From positions 20,137,629-20,201,628 of the forward strand of contig CM053327.1 in assembly GCA_028583605.1 (NCBI GenBank): DNA of 64,000 nucleotides, written 5' to 3'. This DNA is from Dastarcus helophoroides. Its lineage: Eukaryota; Arthropoda; Insecta; Coleoptera; Bothrideridae. How positions within the stretch are numbered: position 1 is the stretch's first letter; each line of letters opens with the position of its first letter. Under the pieces are notes generated by a model, which worked only from the letters and a program-made list of their open reading frames with translations, did not search any database and had not been told where the DNA came from. The position numbers were made by a program, and so were the translations under genes. Positions 47,130 to 59,930 of the stretch are shown here, in pieces.

Positions 47130-48985
47130 CAGTGGAAACCGGATATAACGACATCGTTTACAACGACGGATCGGTTATTACGGCGAAATGGCAAGGTCCC
47201 GGCTGAATCTCTATATAAACACTTACATAAATATACCGCCTATAACAACATCGGATAAAACGTCATATCGCTTAAAACGACGAAATTTATCGACATTGTT
47301 CGGTTATAACGACCAACCACCATACATCATATCGCTTAAAGCAATGAAGCATTATTTTAAACCTTATTATATTCTATGAACGATTGTTTTGTCTCTCGTC
47401 CGCGTCCCTTGACTTTTGACATTGCGTATTTTGTGCGTCATTTGACAGTTCATACGTATCATCGTGTCATTGTTTTTATTAATTTTAGTTTTGATTGTGT
47501 ATTTTAACGTCACTATGTCGCAAAAAAAGAGGAAAGTGTTTAATATAGAAGAAAAATCACACATTATATGGAGATTAGAAAATGGCGAGTCTAATGGCAA
47601 AATTGAAAAAGAATGTGAGGTCTCACACTCCACTATATCAACAATTTGGAAGAATAAGGATAAAATAAAAGCTCTTTTTGAAAACAATTCTTTGAAAATT
47701 AAACGATCGAGGGCATCTGCGCATAAAGTTAAAGAAGAAGTTTTATTTAAATGGTTTCAACACCAGAGAGCAAACAACGTCCCAATAAGTGGTCCGATCT
47801 TGCAACAAAAAGCCAACGATTTCGCTCGGCTTATGGGAAAAGAAAATTTTGATTGCCCATCATCTTGGATTCAACGTTTCCGTGCTCGTCATAATATTGT
47901 GGCAGGAAAAGTTTGTGGTGAAGCTGCTGGTGTTCCTGAAGGTGTGACGGACGAGTGGCTGTCTCATAAGTGGCCTGCACTGTGCGAAGGATACAAGCCA
48001 GAGGAAATATTTAATGCGGATGAAACTGCACTGTTTTTTAACCTGACCCCTGATAAGACGCTTAAATTCAAAGGGGAACAATGCAAAGGTGGGAAGTTGT
48101 CTAAAGCAAGAATTACAGTATTGGTAGCTGCGAATATGACTGGATCGCGTAACAAAAACGTTTAGTAGTCGGAAAAGCTAGAAAACCGCGTTGTTTTAAG
48201 AACATTAATTCATTACCTGTAATATACGAAAACAACACTAGGTCTTGGATGACATCACAGATTTTTGAAAAATGGCTTCGAAACTGGGATGCACAATTGA
48301 AATCAAAAGGTAACAAAATTCTTCTCTTAGTAGACAACTGTCCTGCTTATCCTGTCGTTCCCAATCTAAAATGCATAAAACTTGTCTTTTTGCCACCCAA
48401 TGTCACCTCTGTATTACAACCCATGGACCAGGAGTGATAAAAGCTATAAAAACACGGTATAGAAAACTTCAAGTGCTGCAAATGCTTCAGAATGTTAAAA
48501 ACGGCGAAAGTACAAAAAATTATAGCATTCTGGATGCAATTCTAATAATATCAGAAGCTTGGGAAAAGATAACACAGACGACTATAGTCAACTGCTTTCG
48601 CCATGCAGGTTTCAAAGACCTTTCTGCATCAGCAGAAGAGGACGATGATGATAGTCCGCTTGCAAGACGACTTCAGTCTCCAACAGATAAAGAGGACAAA
48701 ATACCTCTAGCTCAAATGGCTGCTCAGTTAGACACAGAACCAAGAATTGAAATAGAGGAGTTTATAGGAATAGATGACAATGTTGCCGTGTGTGCCTCAG
48801 TTACTGATGAAGAGATTTTAGCAGAAATCAAAAGTAATCACAACACTGACGAAGGGAACGAAGGCCAACTCAGGCAGTTTCAACCAACAACACTATGCGA
48901 GGCTATTAACGCAATCACAACTCTACAAAAATTTATCGCTTTTAACGAAGAGTTTAATTCTGATGTTAACCAAGCAATTTAAATA
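47130..48985 (+). mobile_element. Tigger/pogo-type DNA transposon, left end and transposase, right end not found
   Basis: The left end CAGTGGAAACCGGATATAAC at 47130, preceded by TA, is a typical pogo/Tigger terminus. It is followed by many subterminal copies of words like TATAACGAC and CGCTTAAA(A/G) through 47340. The transposase follows. I looked for the inverted end (GGTTTCCACTG) up to about 50000 and did not see it, so the element is probably 3'-truncated or its end has decayed. Confidence 0.85.
47515..48982 (+). pseudogene. Tigger/CENP-B-type transposase, broken by frameshifts
   Basis: The likely start is ATG at 47515 (MSQKKRKVFNIEEKSHIIWR); the open frame extends 17 codons further upstream. 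Residues 1-60 hold a psq-like helix-turn-helix (SNGKIEKECEVSHSTISTIW), and about 75-140 a CENP-B-type HTH (WFQHQRANNVPISGPILQQ). The catalytic core follows: FNADETALFF (first Asp, about residue 169), then in another frame LLLVDNCPAYP (second Asp), LVFLPPNVTSVLQPMDQ (third Asp) and IKAIKTRYRKLQVLQML. Frameshifts occur at about 48160 and 48437. The last frame stays open to 48982, ending in an acidic tail. All three catalytic Asp codons are kept, suggesting a fairly young dead copy. Confidence 0.9.
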
Positions 48986-49289
48986 AAAATGAAACGAAAA
49001 ATGCAAAATACATTTAAAATTCAAATTAAGAAAAAACAGACCAAAATGACCCATAACTTAAAAACTAATTGTACGAAAGTAACGTATTTTTAAAATAAAT
49101 TTCTTGTTCATTTTTTTAAAAATTTTATTTGCATACCAGTTCTTACAGGGAATACCTATTTATTACGTTCATTTAAATTAAACACATTCATAATATGCAT
49201 ATTCATATTGCATATTCAAATTATGTACATATATACTTATATATTCTTCAGTTAAACAATTACAATAATATCTAAATTTAAAACAATGT
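48986..49289. other. AT-rich stretch after the Tigger copy
   Basis: It contains a CATATTC/ATATGCAT-like repeat patch at 49190-49240. No terminal repeat and no gene seen. Confidence 0.4.
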
Positions 49290-49922
49290 ACCGTGCAATG
49301 GGGTTACTTTGACTTGCGGGGTTACTTTGATAAAAACTTGATTCGATTTTCAAATTCAAATTACTAAATTTTTAAACCCAATGAAAACTATTTTTTTCAC
49401 GATTCTCAAGACTGAATGTTAGTTATTAGCATTATGGTTTCATCAAAAACAGACGAGTCTATGTAGTGAAAATAAATAAAACATATATGTACTGCTTTTT
49501 AGCAATTTTGTACTCTTCAGCATTGACAAGTCAGGTACTGAGATGACACATTTTTCATAAAAGTTACCCTAACATATACTTATTATGCTATAGCATTATG
49601 GATTGTTAGATTGTATAAAATTATTAACATATTTTACAACAGTCTTTGTTTTCGATGGGGTGACTTTGACTGCTCCATGGGGTACGATTGATCAAGTATG
49701 AATGCGACCCCACTAAGTTTGTTGGCGTCTTGAAAATATCTGGCATGGAATTTTTAATTTTTTTCATATCGTCATACCTACAACTTATCAGAAAAATTTA
49801 AGTCCACGAGCTTACGAAATTTCAGCGACGAAGCTTTGGAAATAGCGATAGCAGATGTTGTCAATGGTCGTTTGCCTCTGCATGCCGCTTTACTGAAATT
49901 ATTACATCCTCTGGTAGAATAA
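49290..49922 (+). pseudogene. second pogo-type element: psq helix-turn-helix fragment with GGGGTTACTTTGA repeats
   Basis: Codons 49794-49922 read LRNFSDEALEIAIADVVNG and RLPLHAALLKL, then a stop. This is the N-terminal pipsqueak-type HTH found in pogo/Tigger transposases and CENP-B proteins (pattern A-L-x-x-A-I-x-D-V-x-x-G-x-L). Upstream the word GGGGTNACTTTGA occurs three times (49312, 49329, 49668), like subterminal repeats of such an element. A later frame at 50210-50400 shows no catalytic motif. So only the 5' end of this element is recognisable. Confidence 0.65.
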
Positions 49923-49932
49923 TTAATAAGTA

Positions 49933-50213
49933 CCACCCATGGATTATAGAAGTAGGATAGTGCACGAACGTAGAAAACTGTGTCGAAAAAGCGCCTAGAG
50001 AGTAGGTAGTACGCTCTCGTGATATCAGGAGTGATAGGTTTCTGCTACCAGTGAGGAACGAAGTAAACTATTAAAGTAAAGCTATTAATCAGCTGTTAAG
50101 AGAGGGAGAAAAGAAATAGTCGGAACCACTCCACTTTATAGACGTATATCGGTCAAATTTTTATACGTTGCCAATATAGAGCGTGCACTATATCGTTATT
50201 CTATAATCCGTGG
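49933..50213. mobile_element. 281-bp miniature inverted-repeat element
   Basis: The ends are inverted: CCACCCATGGATTATAGAA (left) against CCACGGATTATAGAA (right, complement), continuing through ATAGTGCACG on both sides, for about 37 bp. TA flanks it at 49931-49932 and 50214-50215. There is no coding capacity. It lies directly after the truncated psq fragment and may have interrupted that element. Confidence 0.78.
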
Positions 50214-50215
50214 TA

Positions 50216-52289
50216 CCACCGAAAGTGTCCAAAAAAAGAACCTGGAGTTCAACTCGGAAACCGAACAAAAATCGTATTAACAAATCTGTAGCGAAGTGTG
50301 CCGAATGGGGTTCCCGTTCAGCGCATGTTTGCTTAGACCCTTTCTTTTTCTTTTTTTGCCAAAATCTATTGAGAGCAGTAGTTGCAGAAAATTTCCATTG
50401 ACTGGAATTTTAATAGAAGACACTAGAAATTTTGCAAAAGAACTCGAATTGTACAAAAACCCTTAAAAACAGATTCGAAGTTTATAAAAAAAACTTCCAA
50501 ATTTTCAAGCTTAAATTGTAAAATATAAGGAAAGAGTAAAATTTTTGAATTTCTTTGTATCTCATTTTATTGATTTATATTCTGATAATACTGTAAATAA
50601 ATAGTTGATAGTAGCAACAGCATCGCAATGAAATACGAAATTAATTATGAAATGCTACTAATAAACCAAAACAATAACGTTTATAGGTTATGGTTATACG
50701 CCTCATAAGCTAATATCTACTTTGTATTATTTGACAGGTGAAGATGTCGGCAGTTGCTGTAAAGCTGTCAGTTTGAAGAATGATTGATGATTGCGGCAAT
50801 AATTCAAAGACACCGTATCTCAACTTTATCGATGTATCACCTAGATACGGAAAAGTTATTGCTTATCTAGTGTAACTTATTTTTACAAACATTTAACATT
50901 AATAATAACTCGTTGTGCAAACCAGTCATACGTTTACCAAATTATTGATAAAATAAAAAATTTGTTATCAAATATGTTTGTAAGGTTAATTCTAATAAAT
51001 TTTAACAACAAATCAAAGTGAAATTGTGTTTGAAACTGGATAGGGGATCAAGAGAAAATTAGATTAAATATGTAGATTTTTGTTGTAAATCTAAAAAGGT
51101 TACGCCAGATAATATCTATAAAAGTGGGTTGATCACATCCCGATTCTGTAGATAATTAAATTTTAAAAACAACATCCCTAATTTACAATAAAATCATAAT
51201 CCGGGGTGCACTTACTTAAATAAACCGAAAAATTGAAGATCAAGCTTTAAAAATAAAGGGAAAATATCCGACAGCGTAATTTAGCCATCTACAGCGTTTC
51301 CTGTTTGAGAAGCTGATTAAAAATTCAGCCGCTAAGCCCCTGGAAGTGCCAGGACACCTGATCGAAAGATTTCGCAATTATTTTTGCTTCTTTTTATTGA
51401 AACGTGTAGACGTGAAGGATAGACGGAAAAATCGCACGTTTTTAATGAAATTTGTTCAACCCGGTTTTTAAAATATGTGTGTACGGTTCCGCGGCACTGG
51501 ATAATGTCGTGCGAAGAATAAAACTGAATAAATAAAAATATTGCCGCTTTAGTAAACATTTACTGTTAGGGATTAAAATATTATCAAATTGTTTTATGAA
51601 CGTGCGGAATCTAACAATTGATTCGTAAATTGTTATTTGCTTTATTTTAATTATATAGGCAAAAACGGCATTACCAAATCTTTGGGTTAGGAATGTTTTT
51701 AAATTATTTATTTGAAGTCGAAAATGACTCGAGTTGACTGATTATTATTAATTGGACTGATAACATGTAATCTTGAAAATGTGTAAGACACATTTTTTAA
51801 GAAATTATTCTCAAAATTTAGTGCTGATGTTTGATCGCCCCATATATCATCAGAAGTGCTTATTTCCCTGACGAGAAGCTACAATTCCATTGATCTTGTA
51901 TTTCTGAGATACTGACACTTGAGTGAAAGTATGAAAAAGGCACATTTTTCGAGATAAATTGCAATTATGTTTTAAAAACGGTTGGAGTTTTAAACAAAGT
52001 TGTTGCATTTCCCTCAATAAAATTTTACCTAGGTCAATGGGGAGGGGTCTAAAATTTTCTGAAATTCTGAAAGTGGTACGCGACTACAAAAGGTTAAGAA
52101 ACCCTGGATAACAATATTTTACGACATGTTTTTTAAAACACTTGAATTATTTACATCCAGATCTATATTTTTGTATTAATAACAATATTTCTACGATCAT
52201 CGAATAACCATAAAAGTTCTAGACTTTATAACTTTTATTAACTCAAGTGTGTTTTTTCTTTTTATTTTTGGTTATCTTCAAAAATTGAG
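50216..52289. other. intron 2 stretch without a gene
   Basis: Mostly AT-rich. A slightly GC-richer patch at 51310-51500 has no terminal repeats and a 75-codon minus-strand frame without a domain. No gene seen. Confidence 0.4.
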
Positions 52290-52457
52290 ATACAAATCTT
52301 GTCCCCTGAAACCAAGAAAGATTAAAAAGCACAACAAAGGTTACTCGAACGCGTTTCAATAGACAAGCTATCATCTTCAGAGATATACTGAAGACGATAG
52401 CTTGGCTATTGCGTTAGAGCCTCCTTTCTTGTGTTTTTTAAGGGACAAGATTTGTAT
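52290..52457. repeat. 168-bp near-complete palindrome
   Basis: The outer arms ATACAAATCTTGTCCCT and AGGGACAAGATTTGTAT match perfectly apart from one extra C in the left arm. The inner arms CAAGCTATCATCTTCAG and CTGAAGACGATAGCTTG pair at 16 of 17 positions around a 7-nt loop (about 52364-52404). The middle pairs less well. It could be a small fold-back transposon. A hairpin transcript is possible. No target duplication was identified. Confidence 0.75.
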
Positions 52458-53585
52458 TTTAACTGAAGTGTAAATTATCTAAAACCATTAATAATAGAAA
52501 AACTTTGATATAACTTGATATTTATGGAGATAAATTATGCTGATAAATTTAGATCGTTTTGAATATAGGACATAATAAATTTATGCTATAAAGCACAAGT
52601 ATTGGTATTTTAGCCTCACACCTTCTACATCCCAATTAAATTTAGTTTGAGTAAACTGCTACTAATCCTCATATGTCAGACTCTAATTATTTAAAGCAGG
52701 TCTCGAAATAGCTTAAAGCCCGTTCTTCTTGTGTACTTGCAGACGGGGGATTAAGGATAATGCATCTGTAACTTTTTGAATGATTATAAGTTTCCTTTAA
52801 ACATTAACAACATAAAGAACTTCAGTGTCTCGACAATTAAGTATTCTACTTCATGTGAAAGCAATATATTTTATCAGAAACCATATGCTTGTATTGAACT
52901 AGAAATACATTTAAACTTTTCTTTATTAACGATATAACAAATGGAGAAAAAGTTACCTAAATGACTATTTAAAGAATATTGGCTCATGACAGTTGTACAG
53001 GTATTCCGGAATGTGCTATTCTGTGATCAAAAATACGTTTTAAATGCAAAAAACGACAACATTGGAGAGAGCATCATGAGTTGAAATAAGAAATCCTAGC
53101 AATAATTTGACTGTATAGGAAATCCTACGAATTTGCGTCTGTAATAAATCAAAAATTTGGAACATCATTGATATTTTATACATACACAGTTTGTTCATTT
53201 AAATATTTCTATCCATTTTTGAGATATTTGCTTTTAAAGATAAAGCCCTCTGAATGAGAAATTTTTTAGTTTCTAACGTCGGATAAATTTATGCATAAAT
53301 GAATGACCTTCGGTCAATCAATTAGCATTTTTCGGTATTTATTGTCATTTTTGTGTTATTTTTAATGTTCTTGGTTAGTTGTATTTACATTCTTACCGTT
53401 GTTGATTTGTTGGTTCTTAAATTTACCATTTTTACTTACTGACTGGTTTATGAACATACTTCAACCTTCTAAGATTATTACTTTAAATCAATTATAAGCC
53501 TGGGAATAGTGGGGGAAATAAGAAATAAACTAAAAATCCAATTATTTTAGAATTTGTTGATTTGAATGAAAAGTAGTAGGTATTA
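52458..53585. other. intron 2 stretch without a gene
   Basis: AT-rich and non-coding. No element ends seen. Confidence 0.45.
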
Positions 53586-53640
53586 AAAAAGTCAACTAAG
53601 AGCGAGTCGGGTTTGCACAGTCAGAGTTCCTCACGACTAA
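53586..53640 (+). repeat. short fragment of an insect dispersed repeat
   Basis: The words AAGAGCGAGTCGGGTTTGCAC and CAGAGTTCC resemble the core seen more fully at 5650-5712. Only about 50 bp is recognisable and the match is diverged. Confidence 0.3.
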
Positions 53641-54004
53641 AGCAGTGAACAGTCAATAGACCACATTAAATCATTTTTACTTATGTATGAATTTGAAATT
53701 TTATCCAAATTTTTTTGCGTTAAAATTGAGGAATAAAAAAATATTTATTTTCAAATACAAACTTTTTTTTCAATCAATCGTAATATTTATGGCTGTGTTG
53801 AAAATGTCTCAGCACTCTCAGATAAAGCATTCATTCGTAATTCGCAACGAGCCGATGACTAATGCAGTTTATAAGATCGCCTCAGATCCCGCTGAGATGT
53901 TCGATTGCAACCGCAGTTAATAGGAGGCGTACAATTTAATAAACCTATGCTAACTCCGAAAATATCCATCTAAATGAAATTTTTACTGCAGTGCCGATGG
54001 TGGC

Positions 54005-54120
54005 GTGGCATGCTACAAGCTAGAAGTGGCATGCTACTCGCTACGTCATTTCGGTGTGCGTTGCTGCAATGTGGCATGCTAAATGCATACCATTTGCCAC
54101 GTTTTGCGCCACATCAGATG
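54005..54120 (+). repeat. cluster of GTGGCATGCTA repeats before the homeobox exon
   Basis: The 11-mer GTGGCATGCTA occurs exactly at 54005, 54026 and 54071, with related GTGGCGTGG and TGCCACG/GCGCCAC words around it. Its core, GCATGC, is palindromic. The cluster ends about 360 bp before Pitx exon 3. It may be a remnant of a small repeat or a cluster of protein-binding sites. Confidence 0.6.
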
Positions 54121-54431
54121 TCACGCTTCTTTGATGGGCGCTCTCCCTAAGAGCAACATTAAAATAAATAGCAATGCATACTTATCATCAACAAAAAAAC
54201 ATAGTTCATGTTGATAACCCAAAAACTTTAAACATTGTTTCAAAATGGAAATTCTGATCTTAAACAGTCTGCATAATATCATTGGATTAAGTAAAACAAA
54301 GAAATAAGTCACAAAGTATCAGAGCCTATATTCAAGAAGTTATCGAAATATAATATGCACTTTTTAATTTGTATTAGGTACCCCCAAATTAAATATCAGG
54401 ATTCTGGCAGCAGTTTCTATAATTAAAATAG

Positions 54432-55649
<1,218 letters not shown>

Positions 55650-56290
55650 AAAACTTTTTAACTTCTTCTTAACAAGTTTATGTAATGTACGTCGCATTCT
55701 AGTTTACAACCTTCTTCCACCTCTCGGGTAATTTAATCCATTTTCCTAAACTGTTTTGCATTTGCTTAGGAAGACCTATCAGGTGTATTTTTTGTAGTCG
55801 TCATATTGTTAAATTTTCTTCCACTGATAAAGTTCCCTAACAAATGAAACAAATACATCTGACGACGCTATGTCAGATGAGTACGGTGGATGAAGCATCT
55901 TATACAAACTCCATTAATTTTTGGTCCTGCAGATACTCAGTGTTATCATACTGAACGACTTTTTTCCTACTAATTCAAGTTTCATTTAATGATCGTAAGC
56001 ACTTTTTTTGGAAATGCTTAACTATTCTGCTAATTCTCTCACCACATGTCCAGAAATTTAAATAATTTTAACTTTATTCATTCATGGTCAGTGCTTGATG
56101 AACATTCAAAATGTTGCTTATTATTAAGAAGACATTTTCTAATTTAAACGTGGCAAGTAATTTGCGAACTGTTTCCTCCGCTAAAATATTCCCTCCATAG
56201 CATCACATTCTGGAGTTTGTGCAGAGCTATATCCTTTTCAGTAATAAAGAACCCATCAAGTGCCGAAAATACTTTTTTTATTCATTTACA
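55650..56290 (-). mobile_element. mariner remnant (minus strand)
   Basis: The minus strand retains mariner transposase tail words. Near the end is KLPERWKKVVN (the conserved L-P-x-R-W-x-x-V-V motif) followed by ATYIT. Farther upstream is a PPYSSDIASSD-like segment at about 55890-55860 that would hold the third catalytic Asp. Stops and shifts are frequent. The 56050-56110 part (TTTTAACTTTATTCATTCAT, TGAACATTCAA) is the inverted match of 60720-60780, so it and the remnant at 60610-61200 are the same family. Terminal repeats were not delimited. Confidence 0.65.
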
Positions 56291-56502
56291 CTTCTGAAGT
56301 TAACTCATGAAACAGTTAATTAAGATAACTTAAACATTCTATTAACTTGCCACCTTAACATTAATTTAAAAAATAAAAAAATAGTAATAATAAAACTTTA
56401 TCAGCGCACACTCAAGCTAGTTAACTTTACACAAATCCGAAATTAAAAAATCCGAACAAACTTTGGACAACCGGATACAATAATACGTTCTATACATAAC
56501 TA

Positions 56503-59405
56503 CAGTAAAATCTCTGTTAAGCGGATACCTTCGGGACTGCCAAAGTATGTTCATCTAACGGAGGCGCTCATTTATGAGAAATTATAACCAAATTTTTTTT
56601 AAGTACATAGAAGGTTTTACCCCTTTATCACATCAGCAATTAGACAAATAATTATGCGATACGTACTTCGCCAGCAGAACTGCCATTTTCAAGTGTACTA
56701 ATCTTAACTGATTAGTTTTCTTTCTTATTTATAATTGTTTAATACATCAGGTGGATACAATTTTGACCTGCCACAAATAACTTTCAATAAACTGAAGACC
56801 GACAGTGGTCCTTTATCTCCATTGAACATGTGTGATGTCTGGCTGGTGTAAATTGTTTCGCATGCATCTAGTTTTGTGTCATTCATAACCGATCTTAACA
56901 ATTTTAAATTTTCAATGCTAATTTTGTGTCCTGTACTTTTCGTATGTTGACACTTGATTTTTCTTCTTTATTGTATCTATTTTATTATTATTATTATTAT
57001 TTCCTTTGGGGTCGGTTATCCCTGCAGTACTGAAGCTTTCGCTTATTGTGCCCCCCACGATTACCTCATAATAGGGCTTTTCCTTTGAAGAATTCCACAA
57101 CCTCTTTTATGGATGTTTCCACTATTGTCTTTGGTTCAGTCAGAGCATTCCCAAAGCTGGAATGTCTATCCCTTGCCAGAGCCGGACAGTCACATAATAT
57201 GTTTGAATGATTTTTTTTCCTCTCTACACACACAAGTAGAATTTTCTTTTACCCCAATTGTTGTAAGATGTTTCATTAGGGCACAGTGTCCCGTAAATAG
57301 TACAACTGTCCACCTGAGCTGATTTTTGTTTAACTGTAATAGTTTTCTGGTTCTCCGCGATTACCTCAGACCATTGACACCCCTTCAGTGAGTACTGTGT
57401 TCTTTCCTTAGTAGTTCCTTTATTACATCTTTTGCCGCACTGTACGCAAGCGGACAAGTAGGTTCCGGTCCTACTAGAAGAAACTCGACTACCCTTTTGG
57501 TTAGAAGGTCTGGTCTTTCATTTCCTTCAATTCCCCGATGGGCCTCAGCCCATCGAAGTATAACTGTATTGTGCTGTGCCAAGTTGCTTAGCTTATCAAC
57601 ACAATTTTTGACCATTCTGGAGTTTAATTCATAAGATCTCAGCGCATTTAGTGTTGCTTGGCTGTCGCTATAAATTACGATTTTCTTGTTTTCATAAGAC
57701 CTCCTGATCATTGCTTCAGCACTGTAATTTCAGTAACTTCTGCCTGAAATACGGTTGCCAAAGATCTCAGGTTTATGTAAAATTCATTCTCTGGTTCTTT
57801 GCCGGTTATTCTTGCACCAGTACTTAACTTTGTTTTGGATTCATCTGTGAATCAGACTGATTCACCCTTCCTTTTTGGTTCTACTAATTTCACTCCCCTT
57901 TCCCATATTTCTACCTGGTAAGGTTTGTGAAAGTTGAGGATACCCTTTATTCTGTCCGATGGCATACTTAGCATATGGTTCGCAGAGATCCGCTTGAATA
58001 TTTCTATGTGGCATGTTGATCTAGGTGATTCCATTCCATACCTGTTTATTTTTAGCCTGTAGGTTACTGACAGGGCCTCCGCCTCCGCCACTAGATGACG
58101 TGGATGACGTAGCAGTGCTTCCATGGCTGCAGTGGGTGTTGTCTGCATCGTTCCTGCAAGCTAACTTTTGTACCTTGCTTAGTCTGATAACACTTTCTTT
58201 TTGTTTGGCTTTGTGCCACCAGAATAAATAACCGTATGTTACTGAGGGTACTACAGTCATGGATATATCCAAAGGACCATCGCTGATCTAAGTCTTCATT
58301 GTTTTCCTATCACGCTTCTACAGGCCATTTACTTATCATGTGTTGGCCGACACTTGATTTTACTTCTTTATTGTATCTAAAGTGAGCAATACGTTCTTTA
58401 AATTTTGTTTTAATGGATCTCTTGGTATGTTCCACATTTGATAAATTACAATTGTTGTACCTAATTTAGTAAATTCCTGAATTCACAAGCTTGTTCAATT
58501 TGTCTTTAGCATTACCTAGATTATATGTGCTTTTTCAAAGTACTCGATGGGAGCTATATATTTATCGTCTAATACTAAGTTGCTATCGATGTTAATAAAT
58601 TTGTCTAAATCATTGGCACAATACGTATTGCTTTAGAGATGTTTCTCATTGTTGAGAAATCATTAGATTCTACGATTCTCCAACAAATATTATCCTAAAG
58701 TTACTTTTTAGAGAATGCAATACCTTCTATTACTAATACATTTACATCTATGATATTCTTTAAATACTACCGAATGTTTCACAAATTGTGATAGTACTCT
58801 GATCTAGTAGTTTAACCATTAGCATATAATTTTTATAGCTGAATATATTTTCGTTCTGTTTTTAGACATGAAAATACGCATTTCCAGAAATAGTAAAAAT
58901 ATTAATTTTTTCTGTGCTTATTCTTTCGTCAAAATTTAACAACCATTTTCCCCTTATATTAGAGGTTCTTCAAGTTATTTACTATTTTTCTATATGACAA
59001 GGAATTTATTGAAGATTATGTTTTTAAGTTTTCTTTTGAACCTATCAATAACCAGTAACGTTTTCTTTTCTACAGGCACGCACTTACTGAACACATCCTT
59101 CCATCGTCACATTTTTCACGTTAAAATCCTACTTTTTTTGTCTGACAGAGCATCTACATTCAAGATATCTCTTGTCGAGTACTCTTTTCATAGTGAGAGC
59201 ATTTTGCTTGGGAATCTTTCACATCTTCGAAATGTATTATAATCTTATGGTGTCCATTTAAGAAAGTATTTTGGTACGTTTTGTATAAAATAATCGTGTC
59301 AACCACCAAAAAGATAGTAAGCTCAACAAAGGTCCACTTATACGCACGTTTCCATTATGCAGCTCCGGCCTCCAGAGAACTGTTCGCTTAATAGAGATTT
59401 CCGTT
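56503..59405. mobile_element. pogo-like element, decayed, carrying a LINE insertion
   Basis: The left end CAGTAAAATCTCTGTTAAGC at 56503 (preceded by TA) has an inverted counterpart TTCGCTTAATAGAGATTT at 59384-59401. They agree over AAATCTCTRTTAAGCG, with weaker similarity inside. The outermost bases of the right end have decayed, so the boundary is approximate. Such ends are typical of pogo/Tigger elements. I could not recognise a transposase in the interior outside the LINE. The interior was cut by the LINE at 56980-58348. Confidence 0.55.
56980..58348 (-). mobile_element. 5'-truncated RNase H LINE with a 31-bp target duplication
   Basis: The same 31-bp sequence (GACACTTGATTTT, T or A, then CTTCTTTATTGTATCTA) lies at 56949-56979 and 58349-58379, with one mismatch: a target-site duplication. 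The minus-strand insert reads MTVVPSVTYGYLFWWHKAKQ and IRLSKVQKLACRN (end of RT), then AAMEALLRHPRHLVAEAEAL. An RNase H domain follows with IVIYSDSQATLNALRSYEL (catalytic Asp), LRWAEAHRGIEGNERPD (His and Asp of the last motif). Its 3' tail is (TAA)n at 56980-57000, as in I-type LINEs. Frames are broken at about 57720 and 58020. The intact TSD fixes both ends, making it a 1.37-kb truncated insertion. Confidence 0.9.
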
Positions 59406-59930
59406 CATTGAAGTTGTCTTTTATGAATTAAATGTTTTGTAGTAAAACTACGAATATTAAGAAGTTAAAAATATTTACTACCACAACCACAGCCTGGTTT
59501 CGGCTTTCCTTAGCTTCATTAATATTATATGATCATTGTAAACACTTCTAACTTACAGCTCTAAGTTGTCAGCTTTTACAAAAAAAAAACAATATGCACC
59601 AGCTCCAGCAGCTAGTTGGCCATTGGAGAGCTGGCTTCGTGGGTCGAGATTTCCAAATTAATAACAGAAATAACAATTAAGTGGATCTTTACTGAAGCCA
59701 GGGGAGCTACTTGAAGTATAAAAAAAATTAAACAACACCAGTGTCATCTCCAGCAAATTGAGCCAAACTAGATAATTCACATCTATATTAATTTATTATA
59801 AATCTTGAAGGTTTCTGTTTTAATTATCATGCTTACTAAATATTATAATATTCAGCTAGCTGTTATCGGAAACTACACAGCAACGAAGTGACAGCATACA
59901 TGCCATCCAGCCCCACTTTATCATAGTTTA
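59406..59930. other. intron 3 stretch without a gene
   Basis: AT-rich, with a slightly GC-richer patch at 59595-59650 (GCACCAGCTCCAGCAGCTAG). No coding frame or ends. Confidence 0.4.

Noticed and set aside
47367..47687. 106-codon minus-strand frame
   Set aside because: Antisense to the start of the Tigger-type transposase.
57224..57457. 77-codon Cys-containing minus-strand frame
   Set aside because: It lies in the 3' part of the RNase H LINE and is a broken continuation of it, not a separate gene.
59500..59520. GCCTGGTTTCGGC considered as the missing WFKN homeodomain codons
   Set aside because: The reading does not give V-W-F-K-N in the required phase and no acceptor precedes it.
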